Assembly (NCBI GenBank): GCA_021790995.1
Contig: JAJYFA010000006.1
Coordinates: 1 to 53,444 of the forward strand
DNA from: Acidobacteriota bacterium
GTDB lineage: Bacteria > Acidobacteriota > Terriglobia > Terriglobales > Acidobacteriaceae
Length of the DNA stretch: 53,444 nt
Direction: 5' to 3'
Positions within the stretch are counted from its first letter, which is position 1; each line of letters starts with the position of its first letter. Shown here one piece after another: positions 33,763-43,900 of the stretch. Below the pieces are notes generated by a model. It made no database searches. It was not told the origin of the DNA and worked only from the letters and a program-made list of their open reading frames with translations. Position numbers and translations under genes: made by a program.

Positions 33763-36050
33763 TCGAGTTCAAGCTCCACGGTGCGGGGTTGGTCGACGGT
33801 CAGGTTGAGTTCGGAGGCGGTGGTGGTCGATTTGCCGTCGACGCGGACACGCGTGCCGGGTTCGAAGGGGAAGTGGAGAACGAAGTCGCGCGGCACGCCG
33901 TGGGGATCGATGGCGATCCGCCAGAGGTTTGCGCTTGCATGCTTGACGCGCAGGCTCACCGTGCCGCCGGTGGTGACGGGCGCGTTGTCGAGCGTGAGCG
34001 TTTTCCCGGTGGGCACCCAGCTCGGCGTGAGGCCCGGCAGCAGATGCAGCTTGCCGTCGCGCTCGTTCAAGAGCATGTCGCGCAGCAGGAGCACGAGGTT
34101 GGCGTTGGCCCAGGCTTCGGGCATGTCACCAGTGCCTTCCATGTCCTTGCGCTTCGAGTGCGGCGTGTTGCAGGCGCGCGGCGCGTTGACATCGACCAGG
34201 ATCTCTTCCTTCCAGACGTTGGTGGTGTAGCTGTGGTTGAGCGCGGCGATGAGCATGTCGGCGGCCTTCTGCTTTTCGCCGCGCAGCAGGTAAGTTTCGG
34301 CCATGTTCATCGACTCGCCTGCCCAGACGCCGGCAGGTCCGGCCCAGGCAACGTTGGTAGGCAGTCCCTGCTTTTCTTCGTGCTCCATGCGGGTAATGAG
34401 TCCGGTGACGAGCGGATCGTCAGGTGCGTAGAGTCCGGTGGGATAGACGGCGAGAAAGGTCTGCGAGTAAGCGCCCTGCGGATAGGTGGGCATGGCGGGC
34501 AGATAGGGTGGAGTGGTGGTCTCAAGCGTTACGGCGCGCTTCACATCGTCGTGAATGGCGGCGGTGAAGGCTGCATACTCGCGATTGAGCCAGGCCGCGT
34601 CGTTGGGATGGCCGAGAACAGTCGCGGCTTCGCTGGTGACTTTGACGGCGTAGTCGGCGAGGAAGTTGTGCGAAAAGGAGTGGCCTTCAGGCAGGCCGGA
34701 GTCGCCATAGCTCCATGGCAGCAGGCCGTACCAATAGGTTTTCTCGCCGGGCTGGAGCAGGGGATCTGGTTCGGTGCGGCAGTGCGAGGGAATCATGCGG
34801 TGAATGGGCCGTGCGCCAATAGGAATGCCGGCAACGCCTTCGAGCGTGGATTCTTCGCGGTGATCGCGAATCCAGGCGGCGGATTGGATCAGGTAAGGAT
34901 AGGCTTGCGCGAGCCAATACCTGTCGCGCGAGAAGAGATAGTAGTCCCAGACTGCGGCAGCGTTGCCACCGGAGTTGTCCCATGCGGGCCAGCCGCTGGT
35001 GGGCGGGAAGTCCCACTCGCCGTCGTCGTTCATCAGGTGGAAGGCGTGCTCCACGCTCTCGCACGCAGGCGTCATGAACCCGGCGACCTCCATGGCGCGC
35101 GCCTGGAAGTACTCACCGCGGCCCCAATACTGGCGGTAGACTGCGGGGCCGTCGAGCGCCCAGAGATCGCCGCGGGCGTCGAATTCGGTGAGGATGAGTA
35201 CGTAGGCGACCGATGAGTAGTAGAAGTCGTTGATCTCTTTTTGCGGGAAGTCGACCTTGGTGGCGTGCGACCAGAGACCATCCCACTGCGCGACGGCTTT
35301 GGCGAGCAGCGCTTCGCCGCTCTCACGCGAGAGCTCTCCGTTGCGCGCGGCCGGCCACTCATAGGGCAGTTCGATCCAGAGGGTTTTCCTGCCGCGGGCG
35401 GGAACGGAAAGACGAAGCGCGAGGGTGAGACCGTTGTCTTCGGCGGCGAATGCGGCGCCGGCGGTTTCGGCGACGAGCGCAACGTCTTCACCGGCGCCGT
35501 TTTCGAGCATTGTGCCGACAACGTGGCCGGGAAGATTGCGCTCGCGTCCGCTGAGCTTGAGTGTGACTTCGGCCGCGGCTGCGCCATCATTGCCGAATGT
35601 GAGGCGAACCACGTCCATGCCTCGCGCGCCGGAGTGGGCGGTGGGGATCTCGCCGGGTTTGGCGTCGGGATCGACGGCGAAGGCCAGTTCTTCAAGCGCG
35701 ATGCTGCCCATGCGCGCCGAGGAAAGAATGAAAGGATAACGTCCGCGATAGAGCCGCTGGCTGGTCACGCTGAGCGAGCCGGCGCCGGCGAAGGCTTGGA
35801 TGGCGAGTTCGCCATCCATCTGGGAGCTGAAGCCGATGGGTGTATCGAGCGGCTTGCGTTTGAGGCTCCATTGCGACCACTTGAGGTCGCCCAGCTTGTC
35901 GACGATGGTTTTGTGGCTTCCCATGGGCAGGCCGATGAGGCTCTGCGCGTCGGTGTTTGAGTAGCGGTGGTCAATGACGGCCTGCGCGGAAAGCGTGGCT
36001 GCGCCGAGGATGGAAGCGAGAACGAAAATAATTTGCCGATGGAGTGACAT
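33759..36050 (-). CDS. Six-hairpin ((alpha/alpha)6) glycosidase, family not assigned
   Basis: A 763-residue exported enzyme. A signal peptide (FVLASILGAATLSAQ) is followed by a beta-sandwich of about 250 residues and then an (alpha/alpha)6 barrel with YWGRGEYFQARAM, DGEWDFPPTSGWPAWDNSGG, YYLFSRDRYWLAQAYPYL and EGHSFSHNFLADYAVK. The Asp/Glu-rich block around DDGEWDFP is where the acid of this superfamily is expected. A C-terminal beta domain closes it. The exact GH family (78-, 63- or 95-like) cannot be told by eye. It heads the three-gene run that ends with GH95. The start at 36050 gives a signal peptide; no strong ribosome-binding site is seen. Confidence 0.75.
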   Translation of the reverse strand: MSLHRQIIFVLASILGAATLSAQAVIDHRYSNTDAQSLIGLPMGSHKTIVDKLGDLKWSQWSLKRKPLDTPIGFSSQMDGELAIQAFAGAGSLSVTSQRLYRGRYPFILSSARMGSIALEELAFAVDPDAKPGEIPTAHSGARGMDVVRLTFGNDGAAAAEVTLKLSGRERNLPGHVVGTMLENGAGEDVALVAETAGAAFAAEDNGLTLALRLSVPARGRKTLWIELPYEWPAARNGELSRESGEALLAKAVAQWDGLWSHATKVDFPQKEINDFYYSSVAYVLILTEFDARGDLWALDGPAVYRQYWGRGEYFQARAMEVAGFMTPACESVEHAFHLMNDDGEWDFPPTSGWPAWDNSGGNAAAVWDYYLFSRDRYWLAQAYPYLIQSAAWIRDHREESTLEGVAGIPIGARPIHRMIPSHCRTEPDPLLQPGEKTYWYGLLPWSYGDSGLPEGHSFSHNFLADYAVKVTSEAATVLGHPNDAAWLNREYAAFTAAIHDDVKRAVTLETTTPPYLPAMPTYPQGAYSQTFLAVYPTGLYAPDDPLVTGLITRMEHEEKQGLPTNVAWAGPAGVWAGESMNMAETYLLRGEKQKAADMLIAALNHSYTTNVWKEEILVDVNAPRACNTPHSKRKDMEGTGDMPEAWANANLVLLLRDMLLNERDGKLHLLPGLTPSWVPTGKTLTLDNAPVTTGGTVSLRVKHASANLWRIAIDPHGVPRDFVLHFPFEPGTRVRVDGKSTTTASELNLTVDQPRTVELELE

Positions 36051-36299
36051 GGTCACGCTTGATGATACGCTGGGATGGTTTTTGTCCGCGAGCGTTTTCA
36101 AGCCGCGTGGATTGATTCCGCGATGCGGCACGCGAGTGGGTGAAGTCAGCATTGACGCGGTGAATCCAAAGCTCGCGGCCGCGGTCGAAACGGCGAAATG
36201 CGTGCTTCAACATGCCTTGTCGCAAGGAACGCGCCCAAAATTCACTCAGGATGACCGGCGCACTTTGGTGCCGAACATCAAGGACAAGACAAGGAGATG

Positions 36300-36632
36300 C
36301 TACGCAGCCTCGGGGCGCGGGCGGGCCTTGCGATAGACGTTGGCGACGGCGAGGGTCCAGAGCGGCACGAGATCGACGCCGGGAATGAGTTTGCCGGCAA
36401 AGGAGGGCAGGAACTCCCAGTGCCAGCCGAGGAGTGAAGAGAGAATGCCGGCCATGGCTAGGTCAAAGATGTCGTCGGCGGGTGAGGCGGCGCCTTCAAT
36501 GAAGACAGGAATGACGAAGAGCTGGAGGACGTCGGCAAGGATGGCCAGCAGAAGCGCGGTTTTCATGCGCGTGCCGGGAGTGATGCGGATGGCGTCCTGC
36601 GTTGGCTTGGTGGTTTGCGGCGGTTCTGCCAT
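36300..36632 (-). CDS. Small membrane protein of unknown function
   Basis: A 110-residue protein with one long hydrophobic stretch near 24-45 (MKTALLLAILADVLQLFVIPVF) and a second at about 60-75 (AMAGILSSLLGWHWEFLP), plus a basic C-terminus. No family is recognised. It lies between the glycosidase run and the TonB receptor terminator on the same strand, 249 bp upstream of the glycosidases. It may be translated from the ATG at 36632 or from an internal ATG at residue 23. The 249-bp gap to the next gene shows no gene. Confidence 0.55.
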   Translation of the reverse strand: MAEPPQTTKPTQDAIRITPGTRMKTALLLAILADVLQLFVIPVFIEGAASPADDIFDLAMAGILSSLLGWHWEFLPSFAGKLIPGVDLVPLWTLAVANVYRKARPRPEAA

Positions 36633-36706
36633 AGAAACAGTATCGTGCAGAGGCGAGGGAAGTGAAAATGGCGGCGCTGATCCGATTCGAGACCGATTTG
36701 GCCGTC

Positions 36707-36741
36707 ATAAAAACAAGGCCCCCGGTTTTGGCCGGGGGCCT
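36707..36741 (-). terminator. Rho-independent terminator after the first Oar-like receptor gene
   Basis: A perfect 10-bp GC-rich stem (AGGCCCCCGG with CCGGGGGCCT on the other side) and a 6-nt loop are followed on the minus strand by TTGTTTTTATG. It starts 16 bp after the receptor stop and prevents read-through toward the small membrane protein and glycosidases. Confidence 0.9.
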
Positions 36742-36757
36742 CGCTGCAATGCATGGT

Positions 36758-39700
36758 TCAGAAGGTGAGGCGCAGAGCCATCTGCACCTGGCGGATGTTG
36801 TAGGCAAAGTTGCTGTTGTCGGTGCTGGTGATGGACTGGTAAGGCGTGCTGGTGTAGGGGGTTAGCGTGTTCTGGTGCGTGGTGGTGTTTTCGGTGACCT
36901 GATAAGCGGTGGTCCCAATGCCGGTCACGTTCTGGTGGTTAAAGAGGTTGAAGGCCTCAGTGAGGAATTCGAGTTTGTAGTTTTCGTGGATCACAATGCT
37001 CTTGGAGGCGCGCAGGTCGACCTGCCAGGTTTTGGGGTACTGGTAGGCGTTGCGAATGATCGTCGGCACGCGGGGGTTGGCGCCGTTGGATCCATTGAAG
37101 GAGGATGTGACCAGCTTGCTCTGGGTGGCGGCGCCGTTCTGATAGAGCGCGGAACTGAAGCTGGTGATGCCCGGCGAGTAGGGCAGACCGCTCTGGGTCT
37201 GGAAGTCGGGCGCCAGTTGGAAATCATTGGCCAGGTAGCCGAGAGGCCCGTGCAGATGCCAGGGCGACTGGGCCATGCCGAAGATGCTCAGGCGATAAGG
37301 CACGTTCTGGTTGGAGTTGCCGTAGTCGAGGCGAATGTTGGTGGGATCGAGCAGGGCATTGGCCGATGCGCCCGTGGTGTTGTTTTCGCCGTAGTCCATG
37401 GCGTGGGACCAGGTGAAGTTTGCATTGAGTGAGATGGAGTGCGAGAGGCGGTGCTGGTACTCGGCCACCATGGCCTCGTAGTTGGAGGTGACGCCGCTGA
37501 AGATGTCGGTGATGGTGCTGAAGTTGGAATTGGGCCGATTGTTGGCGTTGGCCGTGGCGAAGAATGCGTTGGTGATGAAGGTGGATCCGTTGGGTAGCGG
37601 ACCGGTATGGTTGGGGTCGTTGATGACGAAGGTGACGGGCACCGGAGTGGGCAGGTTGGTGTCGACGAAGTCGGGCAGGCGTCGGCCGTAGTCGCCGAGC
37701 CAGTAAAGGGTGAAGACGTCGTTTGAGCTGAGTTGCTGTTCAATGCTCAGGTCGGCCTGGTGAATCTCAGGCATCTTGAAGTTGGGGTCCATGTAGTCGA
37801 CGGTGGTATTGCCGCTGGAGCCGCCGAGGCAGGTCGAGAAATTGCTGGGTGCGATGACCTGCGGAAAGACAGGCGCGCAGGCATTGAGGCCAGGTGAGAG
37901 GCGCGGATTGGTCTGCCCCTGCGGGTTTCCGCTGCCGATGAGGGCCTGGTAGGCGGTGGAGTTGATGACGCGAGCAAAGAACATTCCATAGCCGCCGCGG
38001 ATAATGGTCTTGCCGGTGCCGAAGACATCGTAGGCAAATCCGACGCGGGGACCGATGTTGGCCTTGCTGTCCTTGAGGCTGAGAGTTTGCGGGATGGCAG
38101 TGTTCGGCAGTTGTTGCGCGGGGAGCGCCTCGTAGTCCCAGCGGATGCCCATCGTGAGGCTGAGGCGGGGATTGAACTTCCACTCGTCCTGGGCGAAGAG
38201 GCCGTAGTCGCCGGTTGTGAATTCGAGGCCAGGGAGTCCGGCGCCCTGATTGAAGTAGGTGTAGTTCTGAGCGGTTTTGCCGGCCACGGGATTCTGCGAG
38301 AGGTAGAAGTCGGAGAAGAAATTGCCCAGCGCCTGGTTGCCGCTGTAGCTGTAACCGCCGTACTGGTTGTAGAGGTTGGAGATCAGGTCGTCGGTGTGGA
38401 GAAAGTCCTCGCCGAACTTGAGGGTGTGATTGCCCTTGATCCACTCGAAGGTATCGGAGATCTGGTAGCGGCGCTCGTCGGGCAGTGCGGCGCGGTTGAG
38501 GAACTGGGGCGTGCCGAACTGGAAGAAGCCGCCGAGATAGACATTGGGCGGCAAGCCCAGAGGATTGGTGTAACTGGCGGTCTTGACCAGATTGTTCTGC
38601 TCGTAGCTGGTGGGGGTCTGGTTGAACTCGTACTCGAAGTCGCGGCTGTACTGATAGCGGATTTCGTTACTCGTCGCGTTTGTGATGAAGGTATCGAGTT
38701 TGGCGATGATCCAGTTGTCGCGGACGTAGTCGTTGCCGAAGCTGGCCATGCCGTACCCGACGGCGGGGCTGGTCTGGATGCCGGCCGGCGAGGTCCAGCG
38801 CATGCGGTTGGCCTCTACGGCGAAGTGATTACGCTGGTTGATCTGCCAGTCGATCTTTGGAAAATAGATGGTTTGATCGCCGACACGAGGCACCGTGCCA
38901 AGCATGGAGGTCAGGCCGATGATGCCCTGGCTGTAGGCGGTATAGGCGTTGGCGTAGGGTAGACCGGTATCCTTCACGATCTGGCAGACATTGGCGTCCT
39001 GGTAGTTGGGAGCGGCGGCGCCGGAGCCGCCGCAGGTCTTGCCGGAGGGTAAGGTGGCGTCGGCAGCGGTGTAGAAGTTGGCGTTGGAGCTGGTGCCGAG
39101 GATAGTGGCTGCAGCAGGGAAGTCGTGATAGAAGCGGTCGGCGGCGAGCAGGAAGAACACCTTGTCTTTGAGAATGGGGCCGCCCACCTCAAAGCCGTAC
39201 TGGCGGCGGAGATCGGTTGGCTTGAAGGACTGCACCTCGTATCGAATGGGGTTCGTTGAAACCTCGACCGGATGCGTCACGTAGGTGTTCTGTGCGGCCC
39301 AGGCGCTGTCGCGATCGAAGTAATAGCCCTCGCCGTGAAATTGGTTGGTGCCGCTCTTGGTGACGGCGTTCACAATGCCGCCAGCGGAGCGGCCGTACTC
39401 GACGGAGTAGTTGGAGGTATTGACCTGGAACTCCTGAATAGCGGCCTTGATGGTGGAGTAGCCGGCGCGGGTGCGTCCGCGTTCCTCGCTCCAGAAGGCT
39501 TCGTTGTCATCGGCGCCGTCGAAGGTGATGTTGTTGAGCAGGGTGCTTTGACCGCGGAAGCTGAGCAGGCCGAAGCCATTCGCGTCGTTGACGACGCCCG
39601 GCGTGAGCAGGGCGAAGGCCGACCAGCGGTAGTTGTTCTCTGGCAGGTCGTGCAGGGTGAGCTGGGGTACAACACCGGCGAATTCAGGCGATGTGGTGTT

Positions 39701-40132
39701 GACGAGCGGCGCCGCGTCCGTCACCTGAACGGTCTGTGTGGCGCTGCCGACCTTGAGGCGGGCCTGGAGATCGGTAAGCAGGCCCACCTGGACGGTGAGG
39801 TTTGTGGACTTGAAGGTGCTGAAGCCCGGAGCCGTGACGGTGACGGTGTAGAGTCCCGGTTGCAGGTGGATGATGCGGAAGTAACCGGAGTTGTCCGTCA
39901 CAGCAGTTTGCTGGGCATTGGTTCCGTTGTTGATCGTCTGGACATTGGCGCCCGCGACGACCGCACCCGTGGTGTCGAGAACTGTTCCTCCAATGGCGCC
40001 ATCGACGGCGGTCTGGCCGCGCAGCAGCGAGACGGAGAATAAGAACGCGAAGGCCAAAGCTGCAAAGGTGCTGCTCATGCGCAAATGCCGAACAAGCGGC
40101 AGAAGGCTGAGGCGATTTGTTTGCGATTTCAT
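36758..40132 (-). CDS. Oar-like TonB-dependent outer-membrane receptor
   Basis: A 1124-residue outer-membrane receptor of the acidobacterial Oar-like class. After a signal peptide (AALAFAFLFSVSLLRGQ) there is a carboxypeptidase-regulatory-like domain (IGGTVLDTTGAVVAGANVQ, GYFRIIHLQPGLYTVTVTAPGF) at about 45-130. The plug has FRGQSTLLNNITFDGADDNE and the barrel ends in MALRLTF with a terminal Phe. GTLLD-type repeats of the SusC class and a SusD gene are absent. GGAGAGCAGTT precedes the start. It has its own terminator and a leader shared with the receptor at 40952. Proximity to the glycosidases suggests glycan uptake. Confidence 0.9.
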   Translation of the reverse strand: MKSQTNRLSLLPLVRHLRMSSTFAALAFAFLFSVSLLRGQTAVDGAIGGTVLDTTGAVVAGANVQTINNGTNAQQTAVTDNSGYFRIIHLQPGLYTVTVTAPGFSTFKSTNLTVQVGLLTDLQARLKVGSATQTVQVTDAAPLVNTTSPEFAGVVPQLTLHDLPENNYRWSAFALLTPGVVNDANGFGLLSFRGQSTLLNNITFDGADDNEAFWSEERGRTRAGYSTIKAAIQEFQVNTSNYSVEYGRSAGGIVNAVTKSGTNQFHGEGYYFDRDSAWAAQNTYVTHPVEVSTNPIRYEVQSFKPTDLRRQYGFEVGGPILKDKVFFLLAADRFYHDFPAAATILGTSSNANFYTAADATLPSGKTCGGSGAAAPNYQDANVCQIVKDTGLPYANAYTAYSQGIIGLTSMLGTVPRVGDQTIYFPKIDWQINQRNHFAVEANRMRWTSPAGIQTSPAVGYGMASFGNDYVRDNWIIAKLDTFITNATSNEIRYQYSRDFEYEFNQTPTSYEQNNLVKTASYTNPLGLPPNVYLGGFFQFGTPQFLNRAALPDERRYQISDTFEWIKGNHTLKFGEDFLHTDDLISNLYNQYGGYSYSGNQALGNFFSDFYLSQNPVAGKTAQNYTYFNQGAGLPGLEFTTGDYGLFAQDEWKFNPRLSLTMGIRWDYEALPAQQLPNTAIPQTLSLKDSKANIGPRVGFAYDVFGTGKTIIRGGYGMFFARVINSTAYQALIGSGNPQGQTNPRLSPGLNACAPVFPQVIAPSNFSTCLGGSSGNTTVDYMDPNFKMPEIHQADLSIEQQLSSNDVFTLYWLGDYGRRLPDFVDTNLPTPVPVTFVINDPNHTGPLPNGSTFITNAFFATANANNRPNSNFSTITDIFSGVTSNYEAMVAEYQHRLSHSISLNANFTWSHAMDYGENNTTGASANALLDPTNIRLDYGNSNQNVPYRLSIFGMAQSPWHLHGPLGYLANDFQLAPDFQTQSGLPYSPGITSFSSALYQNGAATQSKLVTSSFNGSNGANPRVPTIIRNAYQYPKTWQVDLRASKSIVIHENYKLEFLTEAFNLFNHQNVTGIGTTAYQVTENTTTHQNTLTPYTSTPYQSITSTDNSNFAYNIRQVQMALRLTF

Positions 40133-40222
40133 AACTGCTCTCCAAAGTTAAATTGATGGTTTGCGTTTATCAGATAACTGCAAAAGAAAAGACGCGCGCC
40201 GCTCCTGCAATGCTGCGGCGCG
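40133..40222 (-). promoter_or_regulatory. Conserved 5' leader of the first Oar-like receptor
   Basis: Immediately before the start the minus strand reads AACGCAAACCATCA, then CTTTGGAGAGCAGTT and the ATG. At 40195-40222 an 8-bp GC stem (CGCGCCGC with GCGGCGCG) with a 12-nt loop containing TGCAATGCT is followed on the minus strand by a U-rich run (TCTTTTCTTTTG). The same elements precede the second receptor. The hairpin with U-run looks like an attenuator; this is inference. Confidence 0.5.
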
Positions 40223-40951
40223 AGAACGAACGGAGCGGGCAGATGCAAGGGCCACTGCTGCCTATGCTTGCCCGCAATAGCAAAGATCGTGCAACGAGCA
40301 ACCATATCTCTGACTCCATGATTTTGTTTCATTCGCTTTGTGGTTCTCAGGTCTCAAATAGAGACAGGAGACACACAGCAGTGGGCCAGACCATGCGGTC
40401 GGGGCCCTCGATTGCGAAGCTTCCAAGATGCAAAATTACAGGACCACAATGAAGAGGATGTGAAAGAAGCGCGGAGGAGAGTGGGGAGTGAATCGGATAT
40501 TCGCAACGCGATCGGACGCCGCATTCGCATGCCGGAGTCATGGAAGCGGCCGGTTGCTGGCGTACAAGCCCAAAGCGTCTCTGTCATGCCCTCACACAAA
40601 TTTCACGCCGCTTTCAGTGAAAATGCATGGATTGCAGATCGTCGCAATGGCTTTGGAAGACCTATTCAATCGCCGGCAACTCGATTGCTGTTTTCGACTG
40701 CATCCAATGCTAATGATGCTTCAGCCGCATAAAGGGTGCGAACTGAACAATCGTCGAAGAAAATTCGCAGAGCTGTTCAACTACCAATACGCCATTTTAA
40801 GGCAGGGAGTTTGATTTCAGTATGAAGAAGCGGGAAATCGCTTCAACTGCGGTGGAAAACGAGGGCCGGAACTGAACTTTTGTGGGAAAGTGGGGAAAGC
40901 GCGAACCGGGGCTTGAAGAACAAGCCCCGGTTCGCTGGTGCAGTGGTTCGC
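40223..40951. other. Intergenic region between the two Oar-like receptors
   Basis: No gene is convincing; short open frames lack ribosome-binding sites and protein-like composition. The region must hold the promoter for the first receptor and the terminator of the second (40901-40935). Confidence 0.45.
40901..40935 (-). terminator. Long hairpin, probable terminator of the second Oar-like receptor
   Basis: Perfect 15-bp arms (GCGAACCGGGGCTTG and CAAGCCCCGGTTCGC) with a 5-nt loop lie 17 bp after the receptor stop. On the minus strand it is followed by GCTTTCCCC, so the U-tract is weak. The stem strength and location still favour a termination or mRNA 3'-end role. Confidence 0.7.
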
Positions 40952-43900
40952 TCAGTAGGTGAAGTGGAAGCCCATCGTGATCATGCGATTGCTTCCGATG
41001 GTATTGGAGACCGAGCCGAAGTTGGCGACGTTGTTTACACAGCCTGCGGAAAGTGCATTCTGCGCCATACAGCCATTGGCGCCGATCGGAATGTAGGTGG
41101 GGAGGGTCAGATTCTTTCCCGATCCGGTGGAATAGGGAAGTTCATCGAGGTTGGTAAGCGCGGATTGCTGATCAGCCGGGTTGGGACTGGTGACGACCTG
41201 ACCATAGTTGACGTAAAAAGCTTGCGGGTTAAAACAGTTGTTGCCTGCCGTAATGGCGGAGTTTGAGCAGGAGTTGAACTGACGGATCTGCCCCTGATCC
41301 GTGGGTACGTCGAGGCTGGTGGTGTTAGTGACGTTGAAAATATTGAATTCGTACTGGAGCGAGTAGTGGTCGCGGATCTTGAACTGTTTGCGCAGAGAGA
41401 GATTGAGCTGCTCCTGGGCGGATTGGCGGAAGATGTTGCGCTGCGGAGGAGCGAAGTCGGTCTCGTAGATGTCCTGCGGGTCGCTGCCGGATGAGACCGG
41501 AATGCCATCGATGCCAGGCTTCAGGTAGTTGATGGCAAGTTGTGATGTGTCGATGGTCGGATACCAACTGCCACCCGGGCCGCGCACGTTGCCAAGATTG
41601 CCGGTCATCGCCTTTTTCGGATGCGAAGGATCCTTGATGCCGATGATGGGATTCATGAGCGTGGGGTTATTGCCGAACATGATGCTGCCGACCGCGCCAT
41701 AGAACTCATAGAGGGAGTAGGGTTCGCCGCTTTGCAGGATCGCGGTGCCGTTCAGGCTCCAGTCGTTGACGAACTGGCTGGCAAGCGAGTGTTCCCGGGC
41801 CATATTGGGCACCGAGACCTGGAAGTAAGCGGAGAAGACGTGCGTGCGGTCGAAGTCGGACGATGCATAGGAGTTGCGAAGGTTTTTAGGATTGCCGCCA
41901 GTGAAGAACAATCCCAGATCGCTCTGCTCGTCGAGGGCATGGCTCCAGGTGTAGCTTGCGCCGAGCAGGTAGTTGTGTGAGAAACGTTTGTCGAGATGGA
42001 CCTGGAGCCCGTCGTAAGCCGAGACGCCAGCGGTCTTGTAGGACGAGGCGCTGGGGCTGAAGCCGATAAACGGCGCACGGAAGTCGGTGTTGCCACCGTC
42101 CTCGGTATTCCAGGGTTCGCCGGCGATGGGATCGTAGTCGTAGCCGTCGCTCATAGAGTTCTGGTTGAGGACCTCGAGGCCATAGGTAGAGGTCTGTCCC
42201 CAGATTGGATTGGTGGAAGTGGCGATGCCCGGCGCATTGAAGGGAACCGGCACGACGGCGTGGCGGCCGCGATTGCCTACATAGCCAATGTCGAGAGCGA
42301 TGTTGTTCGTGGGCTGCCACTGAATGTCGAGGGAGTAGTTGATGGTGTAAGGCAGCGTATTGTTTCTGGCATAAGTACCGAAGTTGAGCGTAGTCGGGCA
42401 GAGGTAGTAGCCCTCCTGGTTCTGAATGCCGCCGCAGTTGGCTCCGTACTGGTAATGGTAGTCTGTTGTGCTGGGGAAGCCGGTCAACGCATTCAGTACG
42501 TTCTGGAGAGCGATATTGATGGTGGCGGGATTGGCGCTGGGGGCGACATAAGCAGGACTGCCGGAGGAACTGAAGGCCGCTCCGATGGGATCTTCGAGTG
42601 TTGTGCCCTGACCGGTAACGTAGGTCGCTAAAGGCGCGGACTCAGTAACGCCGAACGGACCTCCGTAGCCGGAGCCGGCAGGCTGCGAGAGATAGACGAG
42701 ATACTCGCCACGGTCGTAGTACATGCCGCCAGCGCCGCGGATAACCAGGTTGCTGTGATTGCGAAACGGAGACCAGGCAAAACCGAGACGCGGGGAGATA
42801 CCCCATTGGCGGCCGGTCAACGTGGAGTTGCTGACCCCCTGGGTGGGGTGCTGCTTGTTGTTGCCAGCGATGATGAATCCAGCGTTTTTTACGGTCCATG
42901 TGGCGCCGGGTGTGGCTCCGCCGGTTGAACTCGTCACGTCGTAGAGTGAGGGATCAAAGTTGAACATGTCACCGTACTTCTCAGTCATGCCGCCGTGATA
43001 GTCGTAGCGCACACCGAGAGTGAGGGTGAGGTTGGACTTCATCTGCCATTTGTCCTGTACATAGCTATCGATCTCGTTGGTGCGGTAGTAACGATTGGCG
43101 TTATTCTTGCCGGTCGTTGGATCGATGGTTTCAAGGACGTTCGAACCGTGTACCTTTCCTTTCAGGAAGTTGGTAAAGCTGGAGGTCTTGAGCTGTTCGA
43201 TTCCACCGCGGTTGTTTTCGATATTCAATTGCGTGTAGCTGTAACCGCCGCCGGCGAAGATAGTGTGATTTCCCTTGACGAAGATAAGGTTGGTGGAGGG
43301 ATTGAGCCGGTTCTGATAGAAGCCCATGTCGGCAAAGGCGCTGAAGGGACCGGCATGGACGCTCGGGGCGTCAAGCTCGCTGCTGGGAAATCCCTGGAGA
43401 TTCAGGCCGGGCAGACCGCCATTGAAGAACGGACCACTGCCGGCGGTCGAGGGAATTGTGGTTGACCCATTGATGCCAAAGTTTGACGGGCCGCCGGGAT
43501 TGGTGAGTGTCTGCTGGTAGCTGCCGTAGCCGGACTGGCGGAAGAAGCCCAGGCGCTGCTCCCAGTTGAAATGTGAGTTGATGGCGATGGTGTTGTCGAT
43601 AGCTGCGACCTGCGAACCATTGCGCTGGGTGACGGGGAATCCGCCGGTCTGGGAGTAGCCGTAGGGCAGCGTGACCGGATCGTTCTGGTAGTAGTACTTG
43701 GTGGAGAGGCGATCCTTGCCGTTGATCTGCCAGTCGATGTTGGCGTTTGCCTGCGCGGCGGTCATAACGGAGTTGCCAACGAGTGTGACGTTGGGAACGC
43801 CAAACGCGTAGCTATTGCCGCTCTGCGCGGAGGGGATCAGGTAGCTTCCGTCAGGCAGTTTGGCATTCATCAGGGCCATCGCAATGGGATCGATGGCGCC

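Noticed and set aside
33726-35216. 496-residue plus-strand open frame opposite the six-hairpin glycosidase
   Set aside because: It overlaps a coupled glycosidase gene and has low-complexity mirror composition.
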